The notes beneath the pieces are model-generated. The model had not been told where the DNA came from, did no database searches, and saw only the letters and a program-made list of their open reading frames with translations. The position numbers were made by a program, and so were the translations under genes. This document shows, in pieces, positions 1-9,003 of a stretch of DNA of 64,000 nucleotides (position 1 is its first letter; each line of letters begins with the position of its first letter). Location of the stretch: assembly GCA_041573795.1 (NCBI GenBank), contig JBFFQB010000001.1:62001-126000 (forward strand). The letters are read 5' to 3'. This DNA is from E44-bin32 sp041573795 (GTDB taxonomy: Bacteria > Chloroflexota > Anaerolineae > Anaerolineales > E44-bin32).

Positions 1-25
1 CATGTGGTTTTGGCTCTCACGCCTA

Positions 26-34
26 TGCTATACT
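26..34 (+). promoter_or_regulatory. extended -10 element
   Basis: TGCTATACT matches the extended -10 consensus that recurs in this window. It lies about 100 bases upstream of the kinase at 136, and no convincing -35 was found. A four-codon frame starts at 125 and its TGA overlaps the kinase ATG. The assignment to the kinase is an inference. Confidence 0.35.
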
Positions 35-135
35 CGGAAAAATCAATGGTCCTATGGCAGACTTCCTGCGTGCCAAGCGAGTTTCCCAACAGCTAGATCT
101 ACTGTAGCGCCGGATGTCTTCATTATGTCAAGTCG

Positions 136-2715
136 ATGACGTCAAAAACAAGTGTAAGTGAACGCACAAAGGCATCGCTCGCGCTGTTGTATTCCATCAG
201 CCGCGAATTAACCGCGCAACTTGATTTGCGTGAATTATTGCAACGTATCCTTCAACTTACACTGCAGGCAGTCGGATCCCGGGCGGGGAGCATCCTGGTC
301 CTTGACGAACTAGGACAGGCCAGTGAAGGCGCGATTGCCTTCGAAGGTAAGGTCCACGATCATTCGATGGAGCAACTGCGGGACACGTATGAGCATGGCC
401 TTGCGGGTTGGGTGGTTGAGAATCGTCAGGGGGTGTTGATAGAAGACACCCGTAAGGATAAACGCTGGCTGCGAAAACCGGATGAAGAGGATGGTGATCC
501 AACCTCGGCGATAAGCGTACCCCTGCTAGCCGGTGAGCGAGTTGCCGGCGTATTGACTCTGGCCCGTCGTAAAGGTGGGCCATTCTCGGAGGATGACCTA
601 GCCTTAGTGACAGCTATTGCTGATCAGGCGGGAATCGCGGTGAGCAACGCTCACCTTTTTCGTGCAGAACAAGAGCGACGCCGCTTTGCTTCCATTCTCC
701 AGGAAATTGCGCGAACCATCAACCAAACCCTCGAACCAAATCAAGTTTTTGAACAAATCCTGGAACAACTGAAGCGCATCATTGACTTCGATAGCGCCAG
801 CATTTTCCTGCTTGAAGATCATCTGTTCCGCCCGGTTGCGGTCCTCGGTTTTGAAGATCGAGCGCGGGCGCTGAGTTTCACGATCTCTCTTGAAAGTGAC
901 GCGCTCAGCAAACAGGTCTTCGAAAGCCGAAAACCGCTCGTTGTCGAGGATGTACAGAAGATTGATACTTGGATGCAGATAGAGGGGCTACCAGAAGCTG
1001 AGAAAATTCGCGGTTGGATTGGGGCCCCCTTAATTGTGCGTGATCGCGTGGTCGGAATGCTCAATGTCGACAGCTACAAAGTTGCGGCCTATAGCGCCGA
1101 CGTCATCGACCTGATCGAGGCTTTCGCAGATCAAGCTTCAACAGCGGTAGCGAATGCGCTCCTCTTTGATGAGAGCCAGCGACGCATTACCTCAATGGCT
1201 GCGCTCACCGAAACGGCCACAGTCATCACCGCAAGTTTAGACCTGGATGAAGTGCTACAGCGCATAACGGATCGGACGAAAGAGAGCATGGAAGTCGAGG
1301 CAGCCTCACTCGCCCTCGTGGACGAGGACGATGGCTCGCTTGTCTATCGCGTCGCAAGCGGGTTTGGTGCAGATAGAGTCGTGGGGATGCGTTTAATGCC
1401 AGGTCAGGGGATTGCCGGATGGGTATTGGATAATGAAGAGGCTGTATTTGCCTCTGATGTTCAGTCTGACCCGCGCTTTTTCCCGGAGATCGATCAGAAG
1501 CTAGGTTTTGAGTCGCGCGTAATCGCATGCGTGCCGATCCAAGTGCAGGATCGAACGATTGGGATCATTGAGGCGATCAATCCCCGGCGCAGCAGTTTAA
1601 GTCAGGAGCAAATCGACCTGCTTACTGGAATTGCGGGATTGGCGGGTACTGCAATCATTCACGCTCAGTTATTTCAGCAGACACAATCTGCCCGCCAACG
1701 CTATGCAAGTCTATTCGAAGATAATGTCGATAGTATCCTTATCAGTGATCTTGCGGGTCAGGTGACGGATGCCAATAAGCGGGCAGAATCATTCTTGGGC
1801 TACAACGCGGAGCAAATGCTGGAGCTGTCGATCTTTTCCTTGCATGAGCCAAACCCAAACCATGTACCCGATGACCTGACCGAGTTAGATCCCAGCCAAA
1901 CCATTTCCTATGACAGTCACGTACGCGATAATCGCGGGAGAATGCTTCCGGTTGAAGTGCACGTTAAACGCATGGCACTTGGTCCGGGGGGCTTTATTCA
2001 ATGGATCATGAGAGATATTTCCGAGCGCCTTGAGCTTGCTGAGCTTCGAACAGACATGACCTCCATGATCTTTCATGACTTGCGCTCACCGTTGGGAAAC
2101 ATTATTTCGAGCCTGGAAGTGCTTCAATCATCCTTTGATGATGAGGACGAAACGATCCAATCAGTCCTCTCCATCGCCTCCCGATCGAGCCGCAGGGCTT
2201 CCAGGCTGGTGGAATCACTGCTCGACCTCGATCGCCTGGAAGCGGAGAAAGCTGTACTGAATAAGACCGAAGCCTCCATTGGAGGGCTAATTGCAGAGGC
2301 GGTAGAGGAGATTCACCCTACCGCAGAGGCACGAGGCCAATTTCTGCGAATGAACCTGGCACCGCGCTTGCCGCCGGTTTCGATGGATGTCGACATGATC
2401 CGGCGTGTGTTAATTAACCTGCTCGAAAACGCAGTTAAATACACACGGGCAGGGGACCATATCGATGTGTCTGCCAAGAAAGCGGATGATCATCTGGCTG
2501 TGAGTGTTCGTGATAATGGGCCAGGCATCTCAGAGAAGGATCGCGACCGCATATTTGACAAATTTTTCCGGTTAAGTGGCGACTCCCGACCCAAGGGGCT
2601 TGGATTGGGCCTGGCATTTTGCCGATTGGCGGTGGAGGCGCATGGGGGGAAGATTTGGGTCGATTCGGAGGAAGGCCAGGGCTCAACCTTCACGTTCACC
2701 CTTCCCTATCTATAA
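136..2715 (+). CDS. soluble GAF/PAS sensor histidine kinase
   Basis: This is a cytoplasmic sensor histidine kinase of 859 residues with no membrane segment. Three GAF domains (about 20-180, 190-345 and 365-520) are followed by a PAS domain (about 525-640). Next comes a HisKA domain with the phospho-acceptor His at about 647 in an FHDLRSPL box, then a HATPase domain with the N box near 760 and a GLGLGL-type G2 box near the C terminus. It should autophosphorylate in response to an intracellular ligand or redox cue read by the GAF/PAS domains. The signal is unknown. No receiver gene is adjacent, so its partner is not visible here. The metallo-beta-lactamase-fold gene follows after 20 bases and may be cotranscribed. 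Confidence 0.93.
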   Translation: MTSKTSVSERTKASLALLYSISRELTAQLDLRELLQRILQLTLQAVGSRAGSILVLDELGQASEGAIAFEGKVHDHSMEQLRDTYEHGLAGWVVENRQGVLIEDTRKDKRWLRKPDEEDGDPTSAISVPLLAGERVAGVLTLARRKGGPFSEDDLALVTAIADQAGIAVSNAHLFRAEQERRRFASILQEIARTINQTLEPNQVFEQILEQLKRIIDFDSASIFLLEDHLFRPVAVLGFEDRARALSFTISLESDALSKQVFESRKPLVVEDVQKIDTWMQIEGLPEAEKIRGWIGAPLIVRDRVVGMLNVDSYKVAAYSADVIDLIEAFADQASTAVANALLFDESQRRITSMAALTETATVITASLDLDEVLQRITDRTKESMEVEAASLALVDEDDGSLVYRVASGFGADRVVGMRLMPGQGIAGWVLDNEEAVFASDVQSDPRFFPEIDQKLGFESRVIACVPIQVQDRTIGIIEAINPRRSSLSQEQIDLLTGIAGLAGTAIIHAQLFQQTQSARQRYASLFEDNVDSILISDLAGQVTDANKRAESFLGYNAEQMLELSIFSLHEPNPNHVPDDLTELDPSQTISYDSHVRDNRGRMLPVEVHVKRMALGPGGFIQWIMRDISERLELAELRTDMTSMIFHDLRSPLGNIISSLEVLQSSFDDEDETIQSVLSIASRSSRRASRLVESLLDLDRLEAEKAVLNKTEASIGGLIAEAVEEIHPTAEARGQFLRMNLAPRLPPVSMDVDMIRRVLINLLENAVKYTRAGDHIDVSAKKADDHLAVSVRDNGPGISEKDRDRIFDKFFRLSGDSRPKGLGLGLAFCRLAVEAHGGKIWVDSEEGQGSTFTFTLPYL

Positions 2716-2735
2716 GGTTAAGAGCAGTCATTTTC

Positions 2736-3560
2736 ATGCGCAAGATCAAGAAAAATATATACACTGAAAGTAAATATAGCGGTGTTCATCTTGCCTTTGT
2801 GGCTACCAGCGAGGGCTTGCTGCTTGTTGATTGTCCCCTCCGTGTCGAAGACACCAAGGAGTGGTTGAGTCAGGTTAGCGAGTATGGGAAGCCCCGCTAC
2901 ATGGCACTACTTGACGCTCATCCAGACCGTGTGCTGGGTGCACGTGCAATCGAGATCCCTCTTATCGCCCAGGATCGCACTCTGGAGACGATTCGAGAGT
3001 GGGCAGATACATTCAAGGGAAGTGTTCATCCTATCGGCGCCGAGTCGGACCGCCTGAAGAGGATTACAAGTGTACAGCGAGCAGCTCCCGAGGTGGTGTT
3101 CACGGACCAAATGGTTATTCAGCTTGGTCATGTCCGTTTTGAATTCCTTCATCGCCCCGGTCCTCAACCGGGCTCGTCATGGATACTGCTTCCAAAGGAG
3201 AAGGTAGCATTTATCGGCGATACCGTCGTCCTAGATGAACCACCCTACGTAGGACATGCCCATTTAAATAGATGGATTGATTTGCTTGACGAATTACGGG
3301 GATCCACAATGGGCTCATATACGCTGGTATCATCACAAGGTGCACCCATCAGACGAGAGCATATCAACGCCATGGCTCGTTTTCTTCGTAAAGTTGAACA
3401 TCGTGTTGCCAAGTTGCTAGGGGGAAAATGGGATGAGGAAGACTTGGAACTCATCGCGGAAGAATTGCTCGAAGACTTTACAACGCCAGGTCATCGTCGC
3501 GACCAGGCACTCCAGAGGCTAAAGGTCGGTCTCGTAGACCTGAGTGCAAGAGACGGTTAG
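2736..3560 (+). CDS. degenerate metallo-beta-lactamase-fold protein
   Basis: A protein of 274 residues with the order of a metallo-beta-lactamase fold. A hydrophobic core strand (about 26-32) precedes a DAHPDR segment (60-65) where HxHxDH is expected, then a PGPQPGSS loop where PGHTPGS is expected, then an FIGDT strand. The first and last His of the main motif are Asp and Arg, and the later His ligands are Pro and Gln, so most of the usual binuclear metal site is missing. I infer a non-hydrolytic binding or sensory role. The ATG at 2736 was chosen because longer forms run into the kinase gene. The C-terminal third is helical and charged. Confidence 0.75.
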   Translation: MRKIKKNIYTESKYSGVHLAFVATSEGLLLVDCPLRVEDTKEWLSQVSEYGKPRYMALLDAHPDRVLGARAIEIPLIAQDRTLETIREWADTFKGSVHPIGAESDRLKRITSVQRAAPEVVFTDQMVIQLGHVRFEFLHRPGPQPGSSWILLPKEKVAFIGDTVVLDEPPYVGHAHLNRWIDLLDELRGSTMGSYTLVSSQGAPIRREHINAMARFLRKVEHRVAKLLGGKWDEEDLELIAEELLEDFTTPGHRRDQALQRLKVGLVDLSARDG

Positions 3561-3598
3561 CGCCCGTAATCGACAAAAATATCCCAAAAGGAAGTTCT

Positions 3599-4678
3599 GT
3601 GAAGCGACAAGCCCCATCCAGCGCCGCTGCGCTCATTATTGAAATTACGCGCGGCAATATTGTTGAGTCTGAACATCAGGTGTCAATCGCTGTGGTCGAT
3701 GTCCGAGGACAAAGCGTAATGGCGTTTGGTGATATGAAGAAACCGATCTACCTTCGATCAAGCGCGAAGCCTTTTCAAGCCCTTCCTCTGGTAGAGCAGG
3801 GTTACGCAGAAAGTTTGAAGATCAGCTCTCAGCAGCTCGCAATTCTCTGCGCTTCTCATGCAGGAACCGATCGCCATGTAGAAGTTGTTCGAGAAATTCT
3901 TGAGAAAAATGATCTCTCGGAAACAGACTTGCAATGTGGATCGCATCCACCCAATGACCGTAATACGGCTGCGAGATTGCTCAGCATGGGCGAGCCCTCT
4001 TTACCCATACGTCACAATTGCTCGGGAAAACACGCTGGCATGCTGCTGTATTCCCGGGCGGTAAGCGAAGATATCCAGCTTTATTTGCAACAGGATGGCA
4101 AGACTCAGCAAGCCATTCTCGATGTATTCAGCGAGATGGTAGAGGTTCCCAAGCATGAGATTAAGGTTGGTATCGATGGTTGTTCAGCACCCAATTTTGC
4201 AATCCCGCTCCCGGCTGCGGCCTTCGGGTACGCTCGATTAATGGATCCATCCGCCATGGGTGAGGCGCGAGGAAAAAGCTGCAATCGAATTGTGGAGGCG
4301 ATGACCTCTCATCCGGAAATGATTGCAGGTATCGGGAGGTTTGACCGCGAACTTATGCAAGCAGTAAAAGGAAGGTTGCTTGCGAAGGGAGGGGCGGAGG
4401 GCTACCAGGCAATTGGGATCCCTCCCAACCAGATTTCAGGGGGATCGGCACTTGGGATAGCCATCAAAGTTCACGATGGGGATAGAGGCAAGCGAGCGAT
4501 CAGTGTAACCACGCTTGCAGTTTTACGCCTGCTTGGACTCATCACGGCCGAAGAGCAGGCGAATCTTGCTGCCTTTGATGAACGTCCATTGTTCAACTAC
4601 AGTAACATTGCGATAGGGAATATTCGCCTGACGGACCAATCCAGAATAAGGCTGCAAGAGGCCTATGAACGGATTTGA
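3599..4678 (+). CDS. asparaginase II family protein
   Basis: Related to the thermolabile L-asparaginase of Rhizobium etli (Asparaginase_II family), which hydrolyses L-asparagine to aspartate and ammonia. The N terminus carries YLRSSAKPFQALPL. SHAG and HNCSGKHAGML motifs follow near residues 85 and 140, and a VGIDGCSAPNFAIPL segment near 185; these hold the conserved Ser, Lys and Cys of the family. Length (359) is slightly above the usual 330-340. The start is GTG with AAAGGAA seven bases upstream. The rsmG start lies inside its last codons, so the two are translationally linked. No signal peptide is visible, so it should be cytoplasmic. Confidence 0.88.
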   Translation: MKRQAPSSAAALIIEITRGNIVESEHQVSIAVVDVRGQSVMAFGDMKKPIYLRSSAKPFQALPLVEQGYAESLKISSQQLAILCASHAGTDRHVEVVREILEKNDLSETDLQCGSHPPNDRNTAARLLSMGEPSLPIRHNCSGKHAGMLLYSRAVSEDIQLYLQQDGKTQQAILDVFSEMVEVPKHEIKVGIDGCSAPNFAIPLPAAAFGYARLMDPSAMGEARGKSCNRIVEAMTSHPEMIAGIGRFDRELMQAVKGRLLAKGGAEGYQAIGIPPNQISGGSALGIAIKVHDGDRGKRAISVTTLAVLRLLGLITAEEQANLAAFDERPLFNYSNIAIGNIRLTDQSRIRLQEAYERI

Positions 4679-5387
4679 ACGCTTGCAATCAGCTGTGTTC
4701 GACCTCATTGGTTATCGTCTGACAGAGTCACAGGCCGAGTCATTTGCATGGTACAGCCAGGAATTGGTCAGCTGGAATGAACGCTTCAACCTGACCGCAA
4801 TCACAGACCCCCTTGAAATCGACATAAAACATTTTTTGGATTCGCTTTCTTGTCTGAAGGTTAAATCGTTCCGACCCCCGGGAAAAGTAATTGATATCGG
4901 GACAGGAGCTGGTTTCCCTGGTATCCCGATCAAGTTGTTATACCCTCAATTTCTAATGACCCTGGTCGAATCGGTTGGGAAGAAAATCAGCTTCTGTCAG
5001 CATGTGAGTGATACGCTTGAGATCAAGGGGATGCAGATCCTACATGCCCGGGCGGAGAGTCTTGGCCGAGAACCTGAACACAGAGAACAGTATGATTGGG
5101 GCTTAGCGCGAGCTGTAGCTGTCGCACCGGTAGTTCTCGAATATATACTCCCGCTTATTCGAGTTGGGGGGAGGGCGATCCTCCAAAAGGGTGGAACTGG
5201 ACCTGCAGAGATGCATCAGGCTGAGAAAGCCTTGCGGGTGCTTGGCGCAGAAGTTGATCAGATTGAGACAGTTGAGTTGCCCGGTGTAGCTGAGCCCCGA
5301 CATATCATCACATTACGAAAGATCGCGGCGACACCACCTAGATACCCGCGCCGCCCTGGGATGGCAGCCAAAAAACCAATCCTCTAG
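4665..5387 (+). CDS. rsmG: 16S rRNA (guanine-N7) methyltransferase RsmG
   Basis: RsmG (GidB) uses S-adenosylmethionine to methylate N7 of G527 in 16S rRNA. The SAM motif DIGTGAGFPGIP lies near residues 78-89, followed by VESVGKKISFC and the ARAVA segment near 145, all typical. Length (240) is normal. The C-terminal tail is short, basic and proline-rich (RYPRRPGMAAKKP). The ATG at 4665 overlaps the asparaginase stop by 14 bases. The gene converges on recF with 25 bases between stops and no hairpin terminator there. In many bacteria rsmG lies next to mnmG or parAB, which is not so here. Confidence 0.95.
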   Translation: MNGFERLQSAVFDLIGYRLTESQAESFAWYSQELVSWNERFNLTAITDPLEIDIKHFLDSLSCLKVKSFRPPGKVIDIGTGAGFPGIPIKLLYPQFLMTLVESVGKKISFCQHVSDTLEIKGMQILHARAESLGREPEHREQYDWGLARAVAVAPVVLEYILPLIRVGGRAILQKGGTGPAEMHQAEKALRVLGAEVDQIETVELPGVAEPRHIITLRKIAATPPRYPRRPGMAAKKPIL

Positions 5388-5412
5388 GACCACCGCGCGT
5401 TGGCTGTCCAAA

Positions 5413-6609
5413 CTATACAGCAATCGTCCCAGCATGTACTGTCCAAAGCGAGGCTGCTTGTTGAAAGGCGTCAGTAAACATGCTGAGGTCAGCCGCAGTA
5501 AGAATGGCCTGGCGTGCTGGCTGGATGCGAGCAAGCAAATCGGCGCGACGGGCAGCATCTAATTCTGCAAGGACCTCATCGAGCAGCAGGATAGGCATCT
5601 CTCCTGTTCGCTCCTCTAGCCACTGTATCTCCGCAAGCTTCAAGGCCAACATGGCGGTGCGATTCTGGCCGCGTGATCCATACAGTCGTAGATCGATTCC
5701 CTGGCTGAGAAGACTGAAGTCGTCACGATGAGGACCGATAGTGGTAACACCGCGGGCAAGCTCTTCCTCTCGATTTGCACCCAGGGCGGTAAGGAAGCCC
5801 TGGCGAACATCTTCCCGTCCAATCGTTGTCCGATCAAGGCGACTGTCGATAGGTAAATTCAACTGTCCCTCTGGCGTCGAGATAGGGTCATAGGAGGGCA
5901 GATATCTCACCTGAAGATCTTCCTTCGCCTGGGTGAGTTGTTCTTGAATCGGTGCCGCAAGGCGCTCAAGCTCATGCAATGCCAGCGCTCGCGCCCTGAT
6001 TAACGTGGCGCCAAGATCGCTGAGTTGTTCATCCCAGAAATCCAACTGGCTATTGTTGTTGCGTCGATCCTGGAGATTCTTGAGCAAAGCGTTGCGCTGA
6101 CTGACCACTTTACTGTAGTCACTTAATGATGCTGCGTAAGCGGGATCGGCTTGCACCAGCGTGCTATCCAGGTAGCGCCGGCGGTTGCTGGGAGATCCCT
6201 CTACAATTTCCATATCCTGCGGCAAGAAAAGGACGGCGTTGAACGTGCCCGCAAGTTCGCGCATGCGCTTTGGCAAGCCGTTGATCAGGATCTCCTTACG
6301 GGGGCGAAATTCTCCCGCCAGATTCTCAAGGGTGAGACGGATTTCAATACGTTGAAGACGATTATGGGCCTCGACTTCTGCGACCAGCCGTGCAAAGGCT
6401 TGCGGCTGTTCTTGTGCGAGGAAGTTAATCAACTGACGATCGCTGGTGGCATGGGCTGATGATGCGCCGGTAAGGTAATAGATCGCCTCCAAGAGGCTCG
6501 TTTTACCCTGAGCATTGGCGCCAACGAGGATCGTCGCACCAGTCGGGATGTCGAGTTCTAGGCGGGCGAAGTTGCGAAAATTGGTGAGTGAGAGGTGGTT
6601 GAGTAGCAT
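5413..6609 (-). CDS. recF: DNA replication and repair protein RecF
   Basis: RecF is an SMC-like ATPase that helps load RecA at gapped DNA with RecO and RecR. Walker A (GANAQGKTS) is near residue 32, an FLPQDMEIVEG segment near 115, the ABC-type signature (GSRGQNRT) near 310 and Walker B (LLLDEVLAELD) near 345. Its 398 residues are near the usual 360-380. The start context is near-leaderless: the -10 (TACAAT) ends nine bases before the ATG. recF is often beside dnaA/dnaN, but here it is about 57 kb from dnaA and sits near def and rsmG. Confidence 0.96.
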   Translation of the reverse strand: MLLNHLSLTNFRNFARLELDIPTGATILVGANAQGKTSLLEAIYYLTGASSAHATSDRQLINFLAQEQPQAFARLVAEVEAHNRLQRIEIRLTLENLAGEFRPRKEILINGLPKRMRELAGTFNAVLFLPQDMEIVEGSPSNRRRYLDSTLVQADPAYAASLSDYSKVVSQRNALLKNLQDRRNNNSQLDFWDEQLSDLGATLIRARALALHELERLAAPIQEQLTQAKEDLQVRYLPSYDPISTPEGQLNLPIDSRLDRTTIGREDVRQGFLTALGANREEELARGVTTIGPHRDDFSLLSQGIDLRLYGSRGQNRTAMLALKLAEIQWLEERTGEMPILLLDEVLAELDAARRADLLARIQPARQAILTAADLSMFTDAFQQAASLWTVHAGTIAV

Positions 6610-6618
6610 TCCGCAGGG

Positions 6619-6627
6619 ATTGTAGCA
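6619..6627 (-). promoter_or_regulatory. recF extended -10
   Basis: On the minus strand this reads TGCTACAAT, and nine bases separate it from the recF ATG. A start point seven bases below the -10 would leave a leader of about three bases, with no room for a Shine-Dalgarno site. Confidence 0.6.
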
Positions 6628-6710
6628 TAGGGCGAGGGTGGACAGCAGGCGGAGATGGATGATGTTAAAGCAGACAGATTTGTAGGAACAACCTGGGGAG
6701 CTTGTGCCCG

Positions 6711-7283
6711 CTACGGGTTCTTGGGTGCGTCTTCCGGTGCAAGAGGGGGATAAGTGAGAGGTGACTCCGAATCGGAGGTAGTGCTTTCCTCCACCTTGTA
6801 GATTTCCGTTGCACGATCGATAAACAGGATCCCGTCGAGGTGATCGATCTCATGCTGAAAGATCCGGGCCAACCAACCACGGACTTTTTTCTTGAAAGGT
6901 TGACCCTGTCGATTGAGCCCCTTAACGGTGACCCATTCATTGCGCTCGACATTTCCCATGAGTCCAGGAAGAGACAAACAACCTTCCGTCCCCACGATAG
7001 TTTCATGCGAACGACGGGTGATTTCCGGGTTGATGACGACAAAGAGTTTTGGGGGTAGTTCGGGCGCGTCCGGCTCGTCAGGATTTCCTTCTGCAAATTC
7101 CACCACGATGACACGTTGGCTGATATCAACCTGCGGTGCTGCCAGGCCGACACCGGGGGCGGCGCGCATGGTTTCCACCATGTCATCCGCAAGCGCTTGG
7201 ATTGCGGGTGTCACCGCACGAACTTTGGTGGCTTTCTTGCGCAGGGTTGGATTCGGGGGAGTGACGATTTCACGTAAGGTCAT
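6711..7283 (-). CDS. def: peptide deformylase
   Basis: Peptide deformylase removes the N-formyl group from nascent proteins, using Fe2+ or another divalent metal. All three motifs are present: GVGLAAPQ (about 44-51), EGCLSLPG with the metal-binding Cys near 102, and HEIDH at 144-148 with two His ligands and the catalytic Glu. The predicted 190 residues include an extra acidic, threonine/serine-rich C-terminal tail. The ATG at 7283 overlaps the end of the upstream cNMP/PH-like gene by 14 bases; an ATG at 7295 is an alternative. It belongs to the same minus-strand unit as that gene, upstream of recF. Confidence 0.95.
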   Translation of the reverse strand: MTLREIVTPPNPTLRKKATKVRAVTPAIQALADDMVETMRAAPGVGLAAPQVDISQRVIVVEFAEGNPDEPDAPELPPKLFVVINPEITRRSHETIVGTEGCLSLPGLMGNVERNEWVTVKGLNRQGQPFKKKVRGWLARIFQHEIDHLDGILFIDRATEIYKVEESTTSDSESPLTYPPLAPEDAPKNP

Positions 7284-8931
7284 CTTCAGGTACATCCTGG
7301 CGGTCGCCAGCAGCGTATTTTTCATGGTAAATATCGAACAATTCTACCATCTCGCCTTGACGCTTCGAGCGGTCATGCTCTGCCTTCTTCTGCAGAAAAG
7401 CTTCCTGCGCATGGACGATATCTTGCTGGACAGTCACTGGATCAAGCACACCCTCGAAGATGAATTGGGTTGTGCCTACATTCGCGATCACATCACCGTA
7501 GTTCATCAGGATCCCAATCAGCCCTTTGCGATCCACCTCTGTCCCCAATATATTTTCTATAGGCGCGACTTTGCGCTCCTCGCGGGCAAGCGGTTTTTTG
7601 TAGACATCGATAATCTGATCGGGGCTGATCTGATAAATATCGTTGGCCCAATCGACGTAGCGATACAGCCACCATAGCGCTCCAGCAGCTAAAAGAGATA
7701 GGTTGATCAGGTAGTACAACATAGGCTCAAGCAAGGTGATCATGCCGCCCAAGCGTGCCCCGAGCATGCCGAAGGAAAGGAGAACCAGAAAGGAGGGAAA
7801 TCCGATTTCGCGCAAAAGCACCGCCCAATGCTTACGGTAAGTGATCACATCTCCTTGTTCGAAGCGGATACGGAAACCCCATTGCCTGCGAGTACCGGGA
7901 GGGGCACTAAGGTCATCCTCCTCATCGCTCACGACTTGCAGAGCCGGGTCCTCGACCTGGATGCTTTCGGAGGAGGCATCGAGACGATCCTGAAGAGCAC
8001 CCACGAGCGCCTGGCGGTCCGCCTGATCCTGCCTGGCTCTAAGCCGGCGCCAGTTTTCCTCTATCATGGCTGCGACCGTTTGTGGTCGACTGATATTACG
8101 AAACAGCAACTTGCCTGTATAAGTGCGGATAAGGACATCCCCAAAGGAAAACATGCGACTGGTCATATCCGTGTTAACCGCGACGGAGAGGATTGTATGC
8201 AGAGGTGCCTCACGCCGGCTGTCATAAAGCGCAACGACTTTCTCCAGCCATACGGTTCGCCAGTCAGTAACCAGGTAGTAATCGTTGCTCCAATCAACCC
8301 ATTGCCAAATACCGGTCAGCAACCCGGCAAAACCCAGGATGATCGCAAGCCAGGTTGTCCAGGGGCTACCAGCCAGAAGTGTCCCGAGGATAGACGCGGC
8401 AGCCCCAAGGAAAAGGAGGATGGGAAGCAAGAGTTTCTGATAGAGGATGAAATTGTTCTTGCGGGTGAGGATGTAGATGCTTTCGCCTTCCCTAAGCCAT
8501 TTGAAATTGAGCCTGCGTGCGAGAAGTTGACCCTGTGCAATGAATTGCAGGTCGGCAAGGGCCTCAGAATGAGATTTCATGAAATCTGTAAGCACAAGCC
8601 GATCCCAACGCAAGACCTTTACTTCATCGCTAGCAATGACGGTGTGAATCCGTGGTTGGCGGTAAACCATTTCCACTTCGCCAACGAGATCACCGGGGTA
8701 GCGCAGCCCAAAGGTTTGTGGTGTTTCTCCCTCGGTACTTCTCTGTAACGTCACCTGTCCATTGAGGAGAATGTAAAGCGCATCCGGCGCTGAGCCTTGT
8801 TTATAGATCACATCCCCGGCATTAAAATCCTCGACGGGGAGAGTTTCCGCCAAAGCTGATAATGATTCGGACGGCATTTCGCGCAAGATGAGCACATGCT
8901 CAAGGAGAGCGACAATTGCTTCAAATCTCAT
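7270..8931 (-). CDS. cyclic-nucleotide-binding membrane protein with two PH-like units
   Basis: A fusion of 553 residues. Residues 1-130 form a cyclic-nucleotide-binding (CRP-like effector) domain with a PGDLVGEV phosphate-binding-cassette-like stretch near 80. Then come two similar modules, each a pair of membrane helices (about 165-215 and 370-420) followed by a soluble strand-rich domain resembling bacterial PH domains (bPH). Both modules carry a VDW(S/A)NDxY junction, which supports internal duplication. There is no DNA-binding domain. I infer a membrane protein that responds to a cyclic nucleotide or related ligand at the inner face. The output is unknown. The promoter places the start point at or next to the ATG. 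Confidence 0.8.
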   Translation of the reverse strand: MRFEAIVALLEHVLILREMPSESLSALAETLPVEDFNAGDVIYKQGSAPDALYILLNGQVTLQRSTEGETPQTFGLRYPGDLVGEVEMVYRQPRIHTVIASDEVKVLRWDRLVLTDFMKSHSEALADLQFIAQGQLLARRLNFKWLREGESIYILTRKNNFILYQKLLLPILLFLGAAASILGTLLAGSPWTTWLAIILGFAGLLTGIWQWVDWSNDYYLVTDWRTVWLEKVVALYDSRREAPLHTILSVAVNTDMTSRMFSFGDVLIRTYTGKLLFRNISRPQTVAAMIEENWRRLRARQDQADRQALVGALQDRLDASSESIQVEDPALQVVSDEEDDLSAPPGTRRQWGFRIRFEQGDVITYRKHWAVLLREIGFPSFLVLLSFGMLGARLGGMITLLEPMLYYLINLSLLAAGALWWLYRYVDWANDIYQISPDQIIDVYKKPLAREERKVAPIENILGTEVDRKGLIGILMNYGDVIANVGTTQFIFEGVLDPVTVQQDIVHAQEAFLQKKAEHDRSKRQGEMVELFDIYHEKYAAGDRQDVPEDDLT

Positions 8932-8938
8932 GACAACG

Positions 8939-8947
8939 ATTGTAGCA
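8939..8947 (-). promoter_or_regulatory. leaderless extended -10 for the cNMP/PH-like gene
   Basis: On the minus strand this reads TGCTACAAT, with only seven bases between it and the ATG at 8931. Transcription would start at or one base before the start codon. It is divergent from the ftsK promoter 28 bases away. Confidence 0.6.
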
Positions 8948-8974
8948 TGCAGATAGTGTCGGCGCGTGACGCTA

Positions 8975-8983
8975 TGCTATAAT
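8975..8983 (+). promoter_or_regulatory. ftsK extended -10
   Basis: TGCTATAAT is a perfect extended -10. The predicted start point near 8990 leaves a leader of about 14 bases that contains a GGAG site (8994-8997) six bases before the GTG at 9004. A TTG at 8992 is a possible earlier start. Confidence 0.65.
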
Positions 8984-9003
8984 CGCCGCGCTTGGAGACC
9001 CCT

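Noticed and set aside
7828..8748. A 306-codon plus-strand frame
   Set aside because: It lies wholly antisense to the well-supported cNMP/PH-like gene and has no domain or membrane pattern of its own.
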